A stretch of 64,000 nucleotides of DNA, taken from Microbotryum silenes-acaulis. Its lineage: Eukaryota > Basidiomycota > Microbotryomycetes > Microbotryales > Microbotryaceae. The translations under genes were made by a program, and so were the position numbers. Each line of letters starts with the position of its first letter. Within the stretch, counting starts at the first letter, position 1. Positions 47,680-59,543 of the stretch are shown piece after piece. The notes under the pieces were generated by a model that worked only from the letters and a program-made list of their open reading frames with translations, had not been told where the DNA came from and made no database searches. The stretch lies in contig QPFY01000002.1 of assembly GCA_003665825.1 (NCBI GenBank), positions 806,001 to 870,000 of the forward strand, read 5' to 3'.

Positions 47680-48143
47680 TCATCGGCGTTTCCTCGACGC
47701 TCCCTTTTGCATCTTGGGTTCGCAATCGCGACAATACCAACTGCCTTCGGGTGTCGATTTGAGCCCGACGCACGAGAGGTGGAACCATTCGATCTGGCAA
47801 TTCGGGGCATCGCATCCGATCATCTGTGAAGAGAAGGAAACGAGAGCGAGGGTCAGCACACGTCTGCCGATCTTCTGTTCTTGAAAGCTCACTCACCTCT
47901 CCGAACGACGGTCGATGACAGAAACAATACGGCGTGAGATCCTCGCCCTCCGCCTCGACTTCAGCAGCTTCGACCTCCTCGTCCTGCCTCTTACGTTTGT
48001 TATTCGCTGCGTTGGCCCCATGCTGTTGCTGCAACTGTTGCAACTGTTGCTGGTTCGCTAATTGTTGTTGTTGCATCGCGTGGGCCTGTTGTTGGATCCG
48101 CAATTGATGTTGTTGTTGCTGCATGTGCGCTTGCTGTTGTTGC

Positions 48144-48175
<32 letters not shown>

Positions 48176-49233
48176 CAACATCGCGAGGTTCGCGGCGCCC
48201 GTCGCTCCTCCCCCCAGGGTTTGTTGGAGATGGAGAAGAGGGTTCGAGTTGGCTGAGAGGGGTGTGCCAGCTTGCTGAGCAGGGTATTGATTTGGTGGAC
48301 GAGCGCCCGTGCCAGGTCGATTGATAATTTGACCTCCTCTCGCCGCTCCACCCATCGGTGTCCCTGGGCCTCCCGCACCTGTCGCGATCCCGGCACCAGT
48401 CGCAAAACCGTATTGACCCTGTGGTGAATGGGCCGCGAGGTGCTGTTGTATTTGTCCTTGCAGCATCGGGATCTGCATAGGTGAAGGTTGACCTGGCGTT
48501 CCCAAGTTCGCGCCTTGTGCGGGTTTCCTCTGCGCCTGGCTCTGAAGCTGAAAATTGACACCACCTCCTGGTGTACCGGGGTGGTTGTAGGCACCAAAGT
48601 TGGTTTGCGAGGCTTGGTTGGGATTGAAGTTGGGGTTCGGGGGTTGGGAGACGGGGGTCGGGGTTGGGAGGATCGGCATGACGGGGTCGAAGGAAGGGAG
48701 AGTTGGTAAGGGGGGTATGGCCGAGGTGACGAGCTCGAGTTGGGATTGGAGGCGGTTGAGGTGGCGGGAGATCTGGTTCGGGGCAGGACGATGGTCTGAG
48801 TAGAGTGTTGTATGATGACGAAGGACAGTGAGCAACGGGGACTGACGAGTTTTACGCCTCGTTCAGCGAGGGCCACTTTTTCTTTGGCCGAGGTCTCGGC
48901 TTTGTCTAGATCGAGCCTGTTGTGCGAACAGTGACCACGTGCGGAATCAGAAAAGCCTGTACGTAAACACACGACTCGATCCTCTGCAACTGACCGTATC
49001 TTTTTGATCAGCTCGTCCTCCTTTGGATTCGGTTCGAGCAAACCCTGCCCCCCGGAAGCGACGGGCCGGGCATGCTTCTGGATCGCCTGATCGCGGGATA
49101 GAGCCTTGTTCTTGATGTCGTTCGTACGGGCTTCCTTGTGGCCGATCTCTTGCAGGATGTGCTGCACTTCGCTGGGGAGGTTGTCGAGCGAACTGACAAA
49201 GTCGGCTAGCAGCGCCGCTGCGTCTTCTGCCAT
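47680..49233 (-). CDS. ING-family protein with PHD finger (Yng/Pho23-like)
   Basis: Histone-tail reader in a histone acetyltransferase or deacetylase complex. The N-terminal ING helix pair: [40 protein letters not shown], and after an intron the acidic-basic [20 protein letters not shown]. Then comes a long Pro/Gln/Gly-rich middle with a polyglutamine tract. A basic NKRKRQDEE cluster precedes the PHD finger at the C-terminus: [50 protein letters not shown]. The C4HC3 ligands are complete. The start context and the ING helix make 49233 secure. The stop is 47680. About four introns. Which of Yng1, Yng2 or Pho23 it corresponds to cannot be decided from length, because the middle is expanded. Confidence 0.9.
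48100..48180 (-). repeat. CAG/CAA repeat coding polyglutamine
   Basis: Mixed CAG/CAA codons on the minus strand code about 25 consecutive or near-consecutive glutamines in the ING-family protein. Such mixed tracts are more stable than pure CAG, but their length may vary between strains. Confidence 0.85.
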
Positions 49234-49936
49234 CGCTTGGTCTGGGCAGTGTGTAGGGTCCTAGAGTTCGCTGCAGTGGATGAGCAGTAGGTCTGGTGTA
49301 GCGCGAGTCGATGGTGTGATGAGTCAGCGGCTGGCGGGCGTGTGCGACTTGGGGCGCGATCACACAGGGGTTGTCGCGCCTCGAGATGGTGTCCTCCACA
49401 AGCTGCACAGTCGATGCGCACGAGGCGATGAATCGGAATGCGTGTGCTTTGGTGGTCGTCGTCGTCGTCCGATCCAAGATGTAGTCGATCGGGTGTAGTG
49501 TGCAAGCAAGAGCGGAGGCACGCGCGGCGATGGTTTGGCGGCGCGCGAGGGAGGATTACAGCTCGAGACACTCAGAGTAATGAGGATTTACGGCGTAATA
49601 CGCAATTGTGGCTTCGCAAGGACGACTCGGCCGACAGACAGGCGCCAAGCGCCCCTCTCGGTAGCGACCCATCATTCTGCGCTCGTTCCCTTACCTCTCT
49701 AGGTCGTTGGAGAGGTTCGCTCCCCACGTAACACCTTGGCTCAGAGCTCGGCTTCAGCTCGACACCCGACTGGCAGGTGCCATAGTCGCCGCTCTTTCCC
49801 CCCTGTCGCCCCAGTTCGACCGACCCGCTCGCGCTCGGCTCGTTTCGTGCGAGATCCCAAGTCCAGCTCCAGCTCTCGAGTCGGCCCCTGCATATACACC
49901 ACTCCACCACATCACCACCCGTATCCATCCCGAACG
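49234..49936. promoter_or_regulatory. Shared divergent promoter of the ING gene and RPA135
   Basis: A 703-base region between two divergent genes, one a chromatin reader and the other a polymerase I subunit. No coding frame is supported. I could not name factor sites. Confidence 0.5.
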
Positions 49937-52900
49937 ATGCCCGGCCGTCCTTTTACAGCAGCCATCCAATCGGATGCCGTCGCAGGCCCCTCCAAGAAGA
50001 GCAGCAGCAACAGCAACAGCCACAGCCACAGCCACAGCTCCGGGATCGCCTCGACCTCGTTCCGCACGCTCGACCGCGAGAACGGATTCCGCGACCCGTC
50101 GACCATCTCGGCCCAATACCCCGCCGCGCAAGCCCTGGTCGCACCCCATATCGATTCCTTCGATGCGCTGTTCGAAGGTGCTCCGTTGGGACCCGATGGC
50201 GAGCTCGAACACGGCAGGGGGTTGCTCGATATGGCAGTGTTGGACTTGGACCCCAAGGTCATTTTCGATGGGCAAGGTCCCGAGGGATCGTTGGGCAATC
50301 GGTTGCAGAGTGGGTTTCAGAAACGCTCTCATTTGGTCGCCCGCACCGTCACTAATGAGGGTGTCGTATTCTGACCGACAGTCAAAATCGACAACTTGAC
50401 TGTCGCCCGGCCAATGGTCCCGATCAAAGGTGTCGGATCAGCTCAGCGACGAGTCTACCCCAGCGAGGTGAGACTTCAGCATGCCGAGCTCACTTTCCCC
50501 GTTCTGATCTCAACTTTGGATCGTCCATCAGGCCCGAGAACGCTTGACGACGTATGCCTCCAAAATGACGGCCAAGGTGTCATGGTCTCTTAACGGAGTG
50601 CCCGCCGGAGAAACCACGCGAGAACTCGGCAACATGCCCATGATGGTCAAGGTGCGTTCCAGTCGGCGACCGAGCCAATCAGTCCTTCTCGAGTGTTGGC
50701 TCACTCGTCTTTGTTCTCATAGTCCACTCGATGCAACCTCAAAGGACTCGCACCCGCCGGAATGGTCGAGCACCACGAAGAGGCCGAGGAGATGGGAGGC
50801 TACTTCATCATCAACGGTAACGAACGATTGATTCGTTTCCTCATCGTACCGCGACGGAACCACGTCACGTCCATCATCCGACCCTCCTTTGGAAACCGAG
50901 GAGCGGCCTACACCCAGTACGGTGTCTCCATCCGCTCCGTACGACCTGACCAGACGTCCCAGACCAACACGCTCCACTACCTCTCCAACGGCGGCTCGAC
51001 CCTGCGCTTCAGCTGGAGGAAAGCAGAGTACATGGTACCCGTCGTCATGGTCCTCAAGGCGCTCGTTGGCGCGACCGACAAGGAGATCTTCATGGGTATC
51101 CTCCAGAACGACTTCCAAAACACCTTTTTGACCGATCGAGTAGAATTGCTCTTGCGCGGATTCAAGACCTATGGCCTCTTCACGCAACAGCAATGCCTCG
51201 CCTTTTTGGGTGAAAAGTTCAGGGTCGTACTGCAGTGCCCCGAGGACTGGACGGACGAGCGCGTCGGTCAGTTCCTGCTCGACAAGATCGTGCTTGTGCA
51301 CCTCAAGAATCCGCGCGACAAGCTGCGCATGATCTTCTTCATGATCCGCAAGCTGTACGCCCTCGTCGGAGGTGACTGCTGCGCCGACAACCCGGATTCG
51401 CCCCAACACCAAGAGATTCTCATGCCCGGGTTCCTGTACGGCATCATCATCAAGGAGAAGCTTGACGAATACGTCAACGGCATCAAGCTGCAGATCCAAC
51501 AGGATATTCGGCGGAAGGTCCCTTCGTGCGAACTGAGCGACAATACCTACATCCTCAAGACGATTCAGAGGGTCAACGCCGACATTGGCCAAAAACTCAA
51601 CTACTTTCTCGCGACGGGAAATCTCGTCTCCCCCTCGGGGTTGGACCTGCAACAAGCGGCGGGGTACACGATCGTCGCGGAGAAGCTCAACTTTACGCGT
51701 TACATCTCGCATTTCCGTTCCGTCCATCGTGGTGCCTTCTTTGCGGAACTCAAAACGACGACCGTACGAAAACTGCTACCCGAAGCATGGGGGTTCTTGT
51801 GCCCCGTTCATACGCCCGATGGATCCCCCTGTGGTCTGTTGAACCATTTCGCACACAAGTGCCGCTTGGTGCATTCGCATCTCCAGGTTTCGCACCTCCC
51901 TGCCCTGTTGACTTCGCTCGGCATGTCGCAACCTTTCGACCCTTCGATCGACGGCCGTCAAACCGTCGTTATCCAGCTCGACGGTCGCATCATCGGGTAC
52001 GCAACCCCTGACTTGGCGTCCAAGATGGCGACAATCCTTCGACTGTGGAAGACCCAAGGCGAGTACGACCTCCCTCTCGATCTCGAGATCGGGCTCGTTC
52101 CTACCTCGAAGGGAGGCCAATACCCCGGCTTGTACCTCTTCGCCTCCCGCGCACGCATGATGCGAGATGTCAAGTATCTCGCGAACGGCAAGACCGATTC
52201 TGTTGGACCTTTCGAACAGGTCTACCTCAATATCGCTTGTATGCCTGAAGAGGTCGAACCGGGGGTTACGTCCCATATCGAGTTTTCGCCGACGAACGTC
52301 TTGTCCCTCTTGGCGAACTTGACGCCGTTTTCGGATTATAACCAGTCGCCTCGTAACATGTACCAATGGTAAATGCGACTCAAGCGGATGCTTGTTTCAC
52401 GGCTGCTGACATGTGGATTCGTTTCTTCTTCTAGTCAAATGTCAAAACAAACGATGGGAACGCCTTCGACGGCGTTGCAACGCCGCACAGACAACAAGTT
52501 GTACCGCCTGCAATGCGGTCAAACGCCGATCGTGCGCCCGTTGCTGCACAACGACTACGGCATGGACGGGTACCCGAACGGTACGAACGCGATCGTCGCC
52601 GTCATCTCCTACACGGGTTACGATATGGAAGATGCCATGATCCTCAACAAGTCCGCGCACGAACGTGGCTTCGCCCATGGGTCGGTTTACAAGTCGCAGA
52701 TCATCGATCTCAAGAATGTGCGAGGGGATAAAGGATCGGGCGGAGCGCCAGAGGTTCATTTTGCGATGGGGAACGACGTCCGCCTCGATAGTGACAAACG
52801 TAACACCATTGACGATGATGGCTTACCTTTCCTCGGCGTCAAGGTCAAGCAAGGCACGCCGATTTGCGCCTACTTTGATCGTACGACGGGGACGACCAAA

Positions 52901-53902
52901 TTTGAGAAATACAAGGGTGATGAAGAGGCCTACGTCGATGAAGTGCGCTTGATTGGCTCGGACTCGGGTGACGCCGAAGCGCAAAAGTTGCACATCAAGT
53001 TGCGCATCCCTCGTGCGCCCGTGATTGGTGACAAGTTCTCGTCCCGACACGGACAAAAGGGTGTGTGTTCGCAGAAATACCCGGCGGTCGATATGCCCTT
53101 CTCGGAATCGGGGATGCAACCCGACGTCATCATCAACCCTCACGCGTTCCCTTCCCGAATGACGATTGGGATGTTCGTCGAATCGATCGCCGCCAAAGCT
53201 GGGGCATTGCACGGTCTGGCGCAAGACGGCACGCCCTTCAATTTCTCCGAGGACGATACCCCGGCCGAATACTTTGGTCAACAACTCAAAGCGGCCGGGT
53301 ACAACTTTTACGGCAACGAGCCCATGTATTCGGGTATCACCGGGGAAGAGTTCCACGCGGACATTTACCTCGGCGTCGTCTATTACCAACGCCTGCGTCA
53401 CATGGTCAACGATAAATGGCAGGTACGCACGACTGGCCCGTTGGACCAAGTTACTCGACAACCGGTCAAAGGACGCAAGAGGGGAGGTGGCATTCGATTC
53501 GGCGAAATGGAACGCGATGCTTTGTTGGCCCATGGCACGAGTTACCTGCTCCAGGATCGACTGATGAATTGTTCGGATTATTCGACATGTTGGGTCTGTC
53601 GATCGTGTGGGTCCATGGTCTCGTTGGGGTACGAACCGGTTGCGTTGTCGAGGGAGATCACGTTGGAGACGGGGGACGATTACCTCTCGACGGGACCGCG
53701 CGGGGAGTATTGTATGGTTTGTCGAGGGCAGGGGAAGGACAGGGAGGAGAAGGTGAAGGAGGGGAAGAAGGGAGCGATCAAGGTGCAGAGGCTGGGGCAG
53801 AACGGCCAGTTGGAAGTGGTCGCCGTGCCGTTCGTGTTTAGGATGTTGGTCGCCGAATTGGCGTCGATGGGGATCGCGATTCAGGTTGGGGTCGATGGTT
53901 AG
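49937..53902 (+). CDS. RPA135: RNA polymerase I second-largest subunit, RPA135
   Basis: Catalytic beta-like subunit of the nucleolar polymerase that makes rRNA. Five exons (49937-50309, 50382-50467, 50532-50651, 50723-52368, 52435-53902) give 1230 residues, typical of the family. Landmarks: LTVARPMVPIKGVGSAQRRV, YPSEARERLTTYASKMTAKV, GYFIINGNERLIRFLIVPRR, WGFLCPVHTPDGSPCGLLNH, MGTPSTALQRRTDNKLYRLQ, ISYTGYDMEDAMILNKSAHE, RHGQKGVCSQKYP, DVIINPHAFPSRMTIGMFVE, RFGEMERDALLAHGTSYLLQ. The C-terminal zinc site is CWVCRSCGS with CMVCRGQGK. The sequence pattern (YQCQM then SKQTMGTP) is Pol I rather than Pol II or III. N-terminal residues 25-40 are a Ser/Asn/His stretch from CAG/CAC-type repeats. The start at 49937 is the only ATG in frame. 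Confidence 0.95.
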
Positions 53903-54137
53903 AGCGAAGGAGCGGCGGTTTGTTCTAAGGAAAGCAGGGTTCGGGTTTATGTATTCGCAGTTTTCATCAGCCATGCGGGACGAGTCAAGATGAGACGACA
54001 GATGCTAAGTTGCACGTAACAAGAAGAAGAAATCTATCTTTAACAAGGAAAGCAAACATACCCCAAGTAATGTTCAGATACCAAACCAAGAGCGTACAGA
54101 GATAGAAAAAAAGAAAGAAAGGCTGGAGCTTCCCCCT

Positions 54138-55421
54138 TCACTCGCTGGACAACCTCATTTTCTTCCCCTCATGTGCCTCTTCCAACAGCTCTTCCTCTCC
54201 AAGACCACTTCGTTTTCTGCCTATCTCGTCAAACCCATGCGAGGATGATATCCTCGAGTCGAACGAATGGTTGCCCGTATCGCCGAAGAAGCTTTGCCTT
54301 TTGGTTGAGTCCTCGATTGGGTCCCAGGTGGGGAAGATGGAAGGCGGTGAGCCGGGGATCGCAGTCGCCGTGATGGTGTGCATCTCGTTCCATTCCAAGG
54401 TAGTAGGTGGGGGCGTCGAAGGTGGGGCAACATGGGTTTGCGGTACGGGCGCGGGAGCAAACGTCATCGAGGTGGGGGAGGGCATAAGCCTCGGTGCTTC
54501 GACGGGGGCGAGGGATCGATGCCGCAGTAGGCGCGCCAATGAGGTTGGTGAGGGTTTCATGTTCTCGTCGTGGTATTCGACTTCGTCCCCTTCGGCATCC
54601 AAGGTGGAGTCGTTGGCTCCGTTCGATGTGGTCGACGCGACGGGTGTGGGTTCGACTGGATCTTCGTAGAAAGACCAGGCTGGTTTCGGGAGGTTGTCCA
54701 ACCAAAGTCAGTACATGCTGCAACCTGAGGTGCATGATCGACTAGACCTACTCGGTGCCGCGGCCATCTCCTCATCCTTGCTCGTGGGTGCAGGAGCAGG
54801 CGTGGCCGATGCTCTTGCTGCATTCCTCGACGGACTGAGATGCACGGGTTCGCTCCTGGTCCGACTACGCGGTTGCGGTGAGCGCGGCGAATGGCCTCGA
54901 CTTCCCGAGACGGATGCTTCCCTCTCCTTGGCGGCCGAACTGAGGAAGAGGTCCATCAACCTCCTCGGTGGTGTAGTTGCTGCTCGAGTCGTCTGTGCCA
55001 CCAGTTCATCGGGTGTATCGTCGTCATCGTCGTCGACTTGTTCGTCTTCATGCGCCATCGCCCGCGCGGAAGAGGATGACGCAGGTCGCGGCGCCTCGTA
55101 CAGCGTCTTCAAAGGCCGTCCAGCCTCGCTACTACTCCGCGAAACGGGGGGTGTAGTCGTCGTCGTCGTTCCAAAAGGTGAAGGCAATAACGAAGACGCC
55201 ATCGTACTCGACAAGCGTGTCCCCCTCGTACTCGCACTCGCCTCACTCGACGCGTCTCCACTGGGCGTGGCGACCGACGAACTGGTCGAACTGCTCGTCC
55301 TCGAACTTGCAGTCGTACCGGAACCACTACTACTGCCACTCTTCCGCTGGTGAGGTGACAAGGGGGACGTAAGGCGCGTGTAGTCGGTCAGGCGTAGAGG
55401 GGCCAAGGGGATCCTGATCAT
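54138..55421 (-). CDS. Hypothetical low-complexity protein
   Basis: Two exons (54752-55421 and 54138-54679) give 403 residues, from MIRIPLAPLRLTDYTRL to HEGKKMRLSSE. The intron was placed using a clear TACTGAC branch-site sequence, about 25 bases before the acceptor, with donor GTAGGT. Composition is Ser/Thr/Pro-rich with an acidic run (DEQVDDDDDDTPDEL) and short conserved-looking segments PPRRLMDLFLSSAAKERE and WSFYEDPVEPTPVA. No domain is recognised. Such proteins are often nuclear or cell-cycle regulators, but I make no functional claim. It is convergent with RPA135. Confidence 0.65.
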
Positions 55422-55763
55422 CGTCCTACGCAGTAGATGAACGGGCGTCCGTTGGGTCGTCCGTCTTTGCGGCGGAGCGCGGGGTGGGTGGTGGGTGGGA
55501 GCGCGGCGCGTCGGGGTGGGAGCGCAACAAAAGCGCGGCTGGAAGGCTGCAAAAGGCAAACCAACCGGCAACCACGCTCGATCGACCGTGTAAAGCTGGC
55601 AGCTTCAAGTTCATTCTTTCGCATGTTATGGTACTCAAACTTCATTACGTATTTACCAGCATCTAAATAAACTGAAAACTGAGATCAAAAAAAGTCTACT
55701 CGTAGCCATATATGTACCATCAAGATCCCCACCTCTTGCGACCGCATTCCACCAAAGTTTCAA
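55422..55763. other. Intergenic region between the hypothetical gene and MFS transporter 1
   Basis: These 342 bases contain the promoter of the hypothetical gene and the 3' end of the transporter gene, both on the minus strand. No other feature is seen. Confidence 0.5.
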
Positions 55764-58080
55764 TCAAACCCGTTGCTCCACCATCTCAGCAGCAGCCGAC
55801 GTCCCCTCCGTCGAAGCCTTGCGTTCCTTCTTGTCACTCATCCCCCACTTGTCATCCATCTCCTTGGTCAATTCGATATCCCTCAGGAAGAAGGAGATGA
55901 TCAATCCTAACCCAGAGATGCCGATCATGACGAGCCAAATCACGCGTAGACTCGAGGCGAAGGCTTCACGGACTTGGGAGCGGATCGGTTCGGCTCTTTG
56001 GGTTAGGAGGAACGACTTGATGGGTCAGACTCCGATACCGAAAATGAACCTCTTCATCAAAATTGAACTCACAGAGTAGGAATAATAGGGATCGCCGGGA
56101 ACGCGATTTCGGCATTGCCATGGAACATGGCCAAGAACGCTTCGGGGAGGTTCTTGGCCAATTGGTTCTGCAAAATCGTTGAGCCGATCGAGATGCCCAA
56201 CACTTGGCCGAACGAACGCACGAAGGCGAAGAAAGCCATCTTTTGAAGCCGAGGCAAGAGGCGGATTAAGTTGCGGTCAAGAGGGTCTTAACACACGATT
56301 TCGACTTACGGCGTGAGGTTGCTGAGACGGCTTAAGAGGAGCGAGGACGGGGAAGTTGGTGGCGCTGTACAGGATACCCATGCCGATACCGGCGATAATT
56401 GGGCTGTTTACATAGAGATGAAGAGTGATCAGGGACTGTGAGTAGGAATACGCATTGACATGCGTGCTATGGTTACTTACTACCCAGTCCAAGCGGCCTT
56501 GGACGAGTTGTACTTGAGCATCGAGGTCAAGCCGAAGCCGATCATAGCCAGAGCCCATCCGAAAAGGTTCTGCTTGCGGTAGGTCCCGAGGATACCGATC
56601 GAGACACCCGTGACGATGGCCATGGGAGCGATGGTGCTGCATAGCCAGAAAAAGATCGTGCGAATCAGCAAGCTGCTTTGACCCGCGATGACTGCGTAGT
56701 ACTGACAAACTCAATGAGAAAGTATCGACTCCGGCTTTGACAGGTGTCGCCATCTTGGACGCTTGGAAGTAGATCGTCGTGTAGTAGATAGCCGCGAGAG
56801 TGACGATACCATGCAAGAAAGTGGCCATGAAACCGAGCAAGCTCGAGCGATGACGAAGCACGTCAAAGGGGACGGTCGGGTATCTCGCGTATGTCTTCTC
56901 GAGCCAGAGGAACAAACCCATCAGGGACAAACCGATGATTAGAGGAACCAGGACCTCGTAAGACGACCATGAGTAGGTCACACCGCCCCAGGTCAGACCG
57001 AGGATGGTCGAGGTCGCGCCGGCGACGAAGACGAGATTGAAGTAGTCCATTTGCGCGAGCTTTTCCTTGAGAGTCGTTTGAGGGGCCTTGATACGGAGAA
57101 AGAAGACGACCAAGACGGCCGCGACACCGGTGAGAGGCAGGTTGAGGTAGAACAACCTGTTTTTGGAGCCGGCGAGATGTGTAAATCCGCTTCCGGGTGA
57201 GTAGGCGTGAAGCGATCAGGTAGGAATAAGAGGCTTACCATCGCCAAGCTCCAGCGGAGGCAAGGGCACCACCGAAGGGGGGACCGATCGCACTGGCAAG
57301 GGCCCAGACTGTGGAGTGTGATACAGTACGTCAGATCGTAAGCTGCTTAAAGGAGGTTGGACCTGCACTCACCTGCGCCAAAAATGCCGAAGAAAGCGCC
57401 TCGCTCGGCGAGCGGTACGAGGTCGACGACGACAATTTCGGTCTGGCGAGAGCAGCTCATGAGAGGTCAGCACCTGCCCTTAAGTTCTTCACACGCCTGC
57501 AATCACAATTCACCATTGTAAGAATTCCACCTCCACCAATACCTTGGATTGCACGACCAAGAATGACGATCTCCATCGTGTGTGCCGAACCGACGACGGC
57601 CGAACCAATAGCGAATAAAGCCAACGACCCTAACATGGTCGCCTTTCGACCAAAGATGGCGGCAAATCCTCCGGTCCAAGGGATCAAAGCCGTCGAGGTC
57701 AAGGCGTAAGCCGATCCGACCCAACTGAACTCGGTGGATTGGAACTCGGCCGCCACTGCGCAAGGACAAACCGCATTAGGATTTGTCCCCTTAATCCGAA
57801 GATAACCTGAGACCGAGCGCGTGGGAAAGGTCGAAAACTCACTGGCTGGGAGTGCGGTCGAAACGGCGGTCAAGTCGAGTGCAGAGAGGAAGCAAGAGAC
57901 GCAAAGGGCGAGGAAGACGAGCCAGAATTGACTGCCTTTGCCGGCGAAGGGGTTCTGATTGGCAGGGGCTTCAACAGCTGCGGTCGAGTCGGCGCCGCTA
58001 TCCAGCGTCGGGGACTTGGGGAGCGCGTTGGAAGTTTTGGACTCGGTCATGGTCAAGGGCGTGGTGTTGCCTTGTGACAT
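55764..58080 (-). CDS. MFS multidrug efflux transporter, DHA2 family (copy 1)
   Basis: Predicted 14-helix drug:proton antiporter. In order: QFWLVFLALCVSCFLSALDL (helix 1) with TAVSTALPA, EFSWVGSAYALTSTALIPWT, FGRKATMLGSLALFAIGSAV (motif A region), ILGRAIQGIGGGGILTM, SAIGPPFGGALASAGAWRWL (motif C type), FLRIKAPQTTLKEKLAQMDY (central loop), LGLTWGGVTYSWSSYEVLVP, FLHGIVTLAAIYYTTIYFQA, LAPLKPSQQPHAMAFFAFVR, ISIGSTILQNQLAKNLPEAF, and LRVIWLVMIGISGLGLIISF. It ends DIELTKEMDDKWGMSDKKER with a short acidic/Gln tail (stop 55764-55766). About nine introns. It is a close paralogue of the next gene, in the same orientation. The substrate is unknown. Confidence 0.88.
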
Positions 58081-59543
58081 GGTAATTAGATCAAGATGGG
58101 GCGAAGGCGGAAGAAATTGGAGGTTGGTTTGAGGTTGCAGAAGCTGCAGAGGCTGGCAACGGAGCCGGAGCTTGTCTGGTCTGACAAGTTGACTTGTCTC
58201 ACCTCACGGCTGTGATCGGGGGGCGGCGAGGTCGACTGGTAGAAAAGAGAAGCACAAGTTATACTTGTCTCACCTCACGGCTGAGATCTTGGGGCGCCGA
58301 CGTCGACGTGTACGAGGGAAAAGGCTCCAAGTGGACCGTGGTGCTAGATTGCGGCTGCGGCGTTCACTGAGGCAGGCAACTGGAGCTGCTCCGGTGTACC
58401 TGTAGACTGTGTTCTGAGGAAGTGGTAAAGGAGAGGGAGACAACAAGAATCGACCGAGTCGAACCTGGGTCAGAGTCTGCCCATGAATCTTGGTGTGGCA
58501 CGATGCTGAAAACCCTGGTATGTGACGACTCGTCGGCATCGCCAACCCCGGCCGTGCATCGGGTTCGCACGTGGGCGGCCAACGGGCTCGCACGCAGGCA
58601 CGCAGGCGCACGGGCTCGCACTGTTTACCCCACACTGCTGCCAGCCTTGCCAGCCCCTGCCAGCCCTGACCCTACGGCGGGCCGGCTCGTCCGAGGGCTT
58701 CGGGCATGGACCAATCCTCAGCCCATCTACGACAAACTGACTGGAACTCTGAGCTTACGTATCGTGGCCAGAGTCGCCGATGGCCGGTTGTAGGTGCCAA
58801 GCCTTATTGCACTTCGATCTCGCATTGGTGAGCTACAGTGCCCAGCCCTTGCCTGTGAAGAGGTAAAGCCTGGACACCCCTGTCTCGAAGCCTGTCCGAG
58901 CTCGGGGATCGGGCTCGCGTGCTGCTCCCCAGAAGGTCAAATGATGCGGCTCTTTTCGTCTTGTCGACCTCTCAAACCAAGACCCCGTTGCCCAAAGACC
59001 TGTCTAAATTATCTTAGCGAACTATCACCTAGCCTTGCCCACCCAAGTGAACGTCTCAAAGCCCTGCAGTCTGACTCGTCGTCAGCTGTCCTACGCGCTG
59101 AACGCGACTGCCCGCAGTCCTAGCAATTGCAAGCTTGCGGAGACCGCTAGAAATAGGCTTGTAGGCTTGTAGGCGCCTCCCTGCGGCTCTTCGCCTAAAC
59201 GTTCAGCACGTAGGTAGGTACCCACGGGGCGTCGGAAGAAATGATCGGCACCGCGAGCTGGAACAGCCCGCACCAAATTTTCGTCGGGCACGACCGCGAG
59301 CCTCACGGTATTCGACGCGCGCTTCTCATCTCCTTTTCTTCTCCTTTGCACCTTTTTCCAGACCTCTGACGGGCCAATTCTCCGACGGGCGACAGCGTCG
59401 CCTTAAGTGCGTATAGATGAAAAATGAGATAAAAATGATAAAATTGCGGTGACCCTTTCATCGCAGACTAGTCTTCCCCACCCTTCCGACACATCTCCCA
59501 CGACCCATCGAACCAGCGACGACCCCCACTGCTCGGGCTTAGC
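58081..59543. other. 1.46-kb intergenic region between the two DHA2 genes
   Basis: The part next to 58080 is the promoter of copy 1 and carries a tandem duplication. Apart from that, and a GC-palindrome-like fragment near 59170-59200, I see no gene. The 3' end of copy 2 is near 59543. Confidence 0.55.
58192..58307. promoter_or_regulatory. Two direct repeats in the MFS copy 1 promoter
   Basis: ACTTGTCTCACCTCACGGCT begins at both 58192 and 58263 (period 71). Each copy runs about 45 bases to a GTCGAC, differing at about six positions. They lie about 110-230 bases upstream of the start codon and are candidate cis-regulatory elements. Confidence 0.7.

Noticed and set aside
50717..51727. Minus-strand frame of 336 residues
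   Set aside because: Antisense to RPA135, with no family pattern.
52823..53974. Minus-strand frame of 383 residues
   Set aside because: It is antisense to the strongly conserved end of RPA135; the codon bias of that gene opens the opposite frame.
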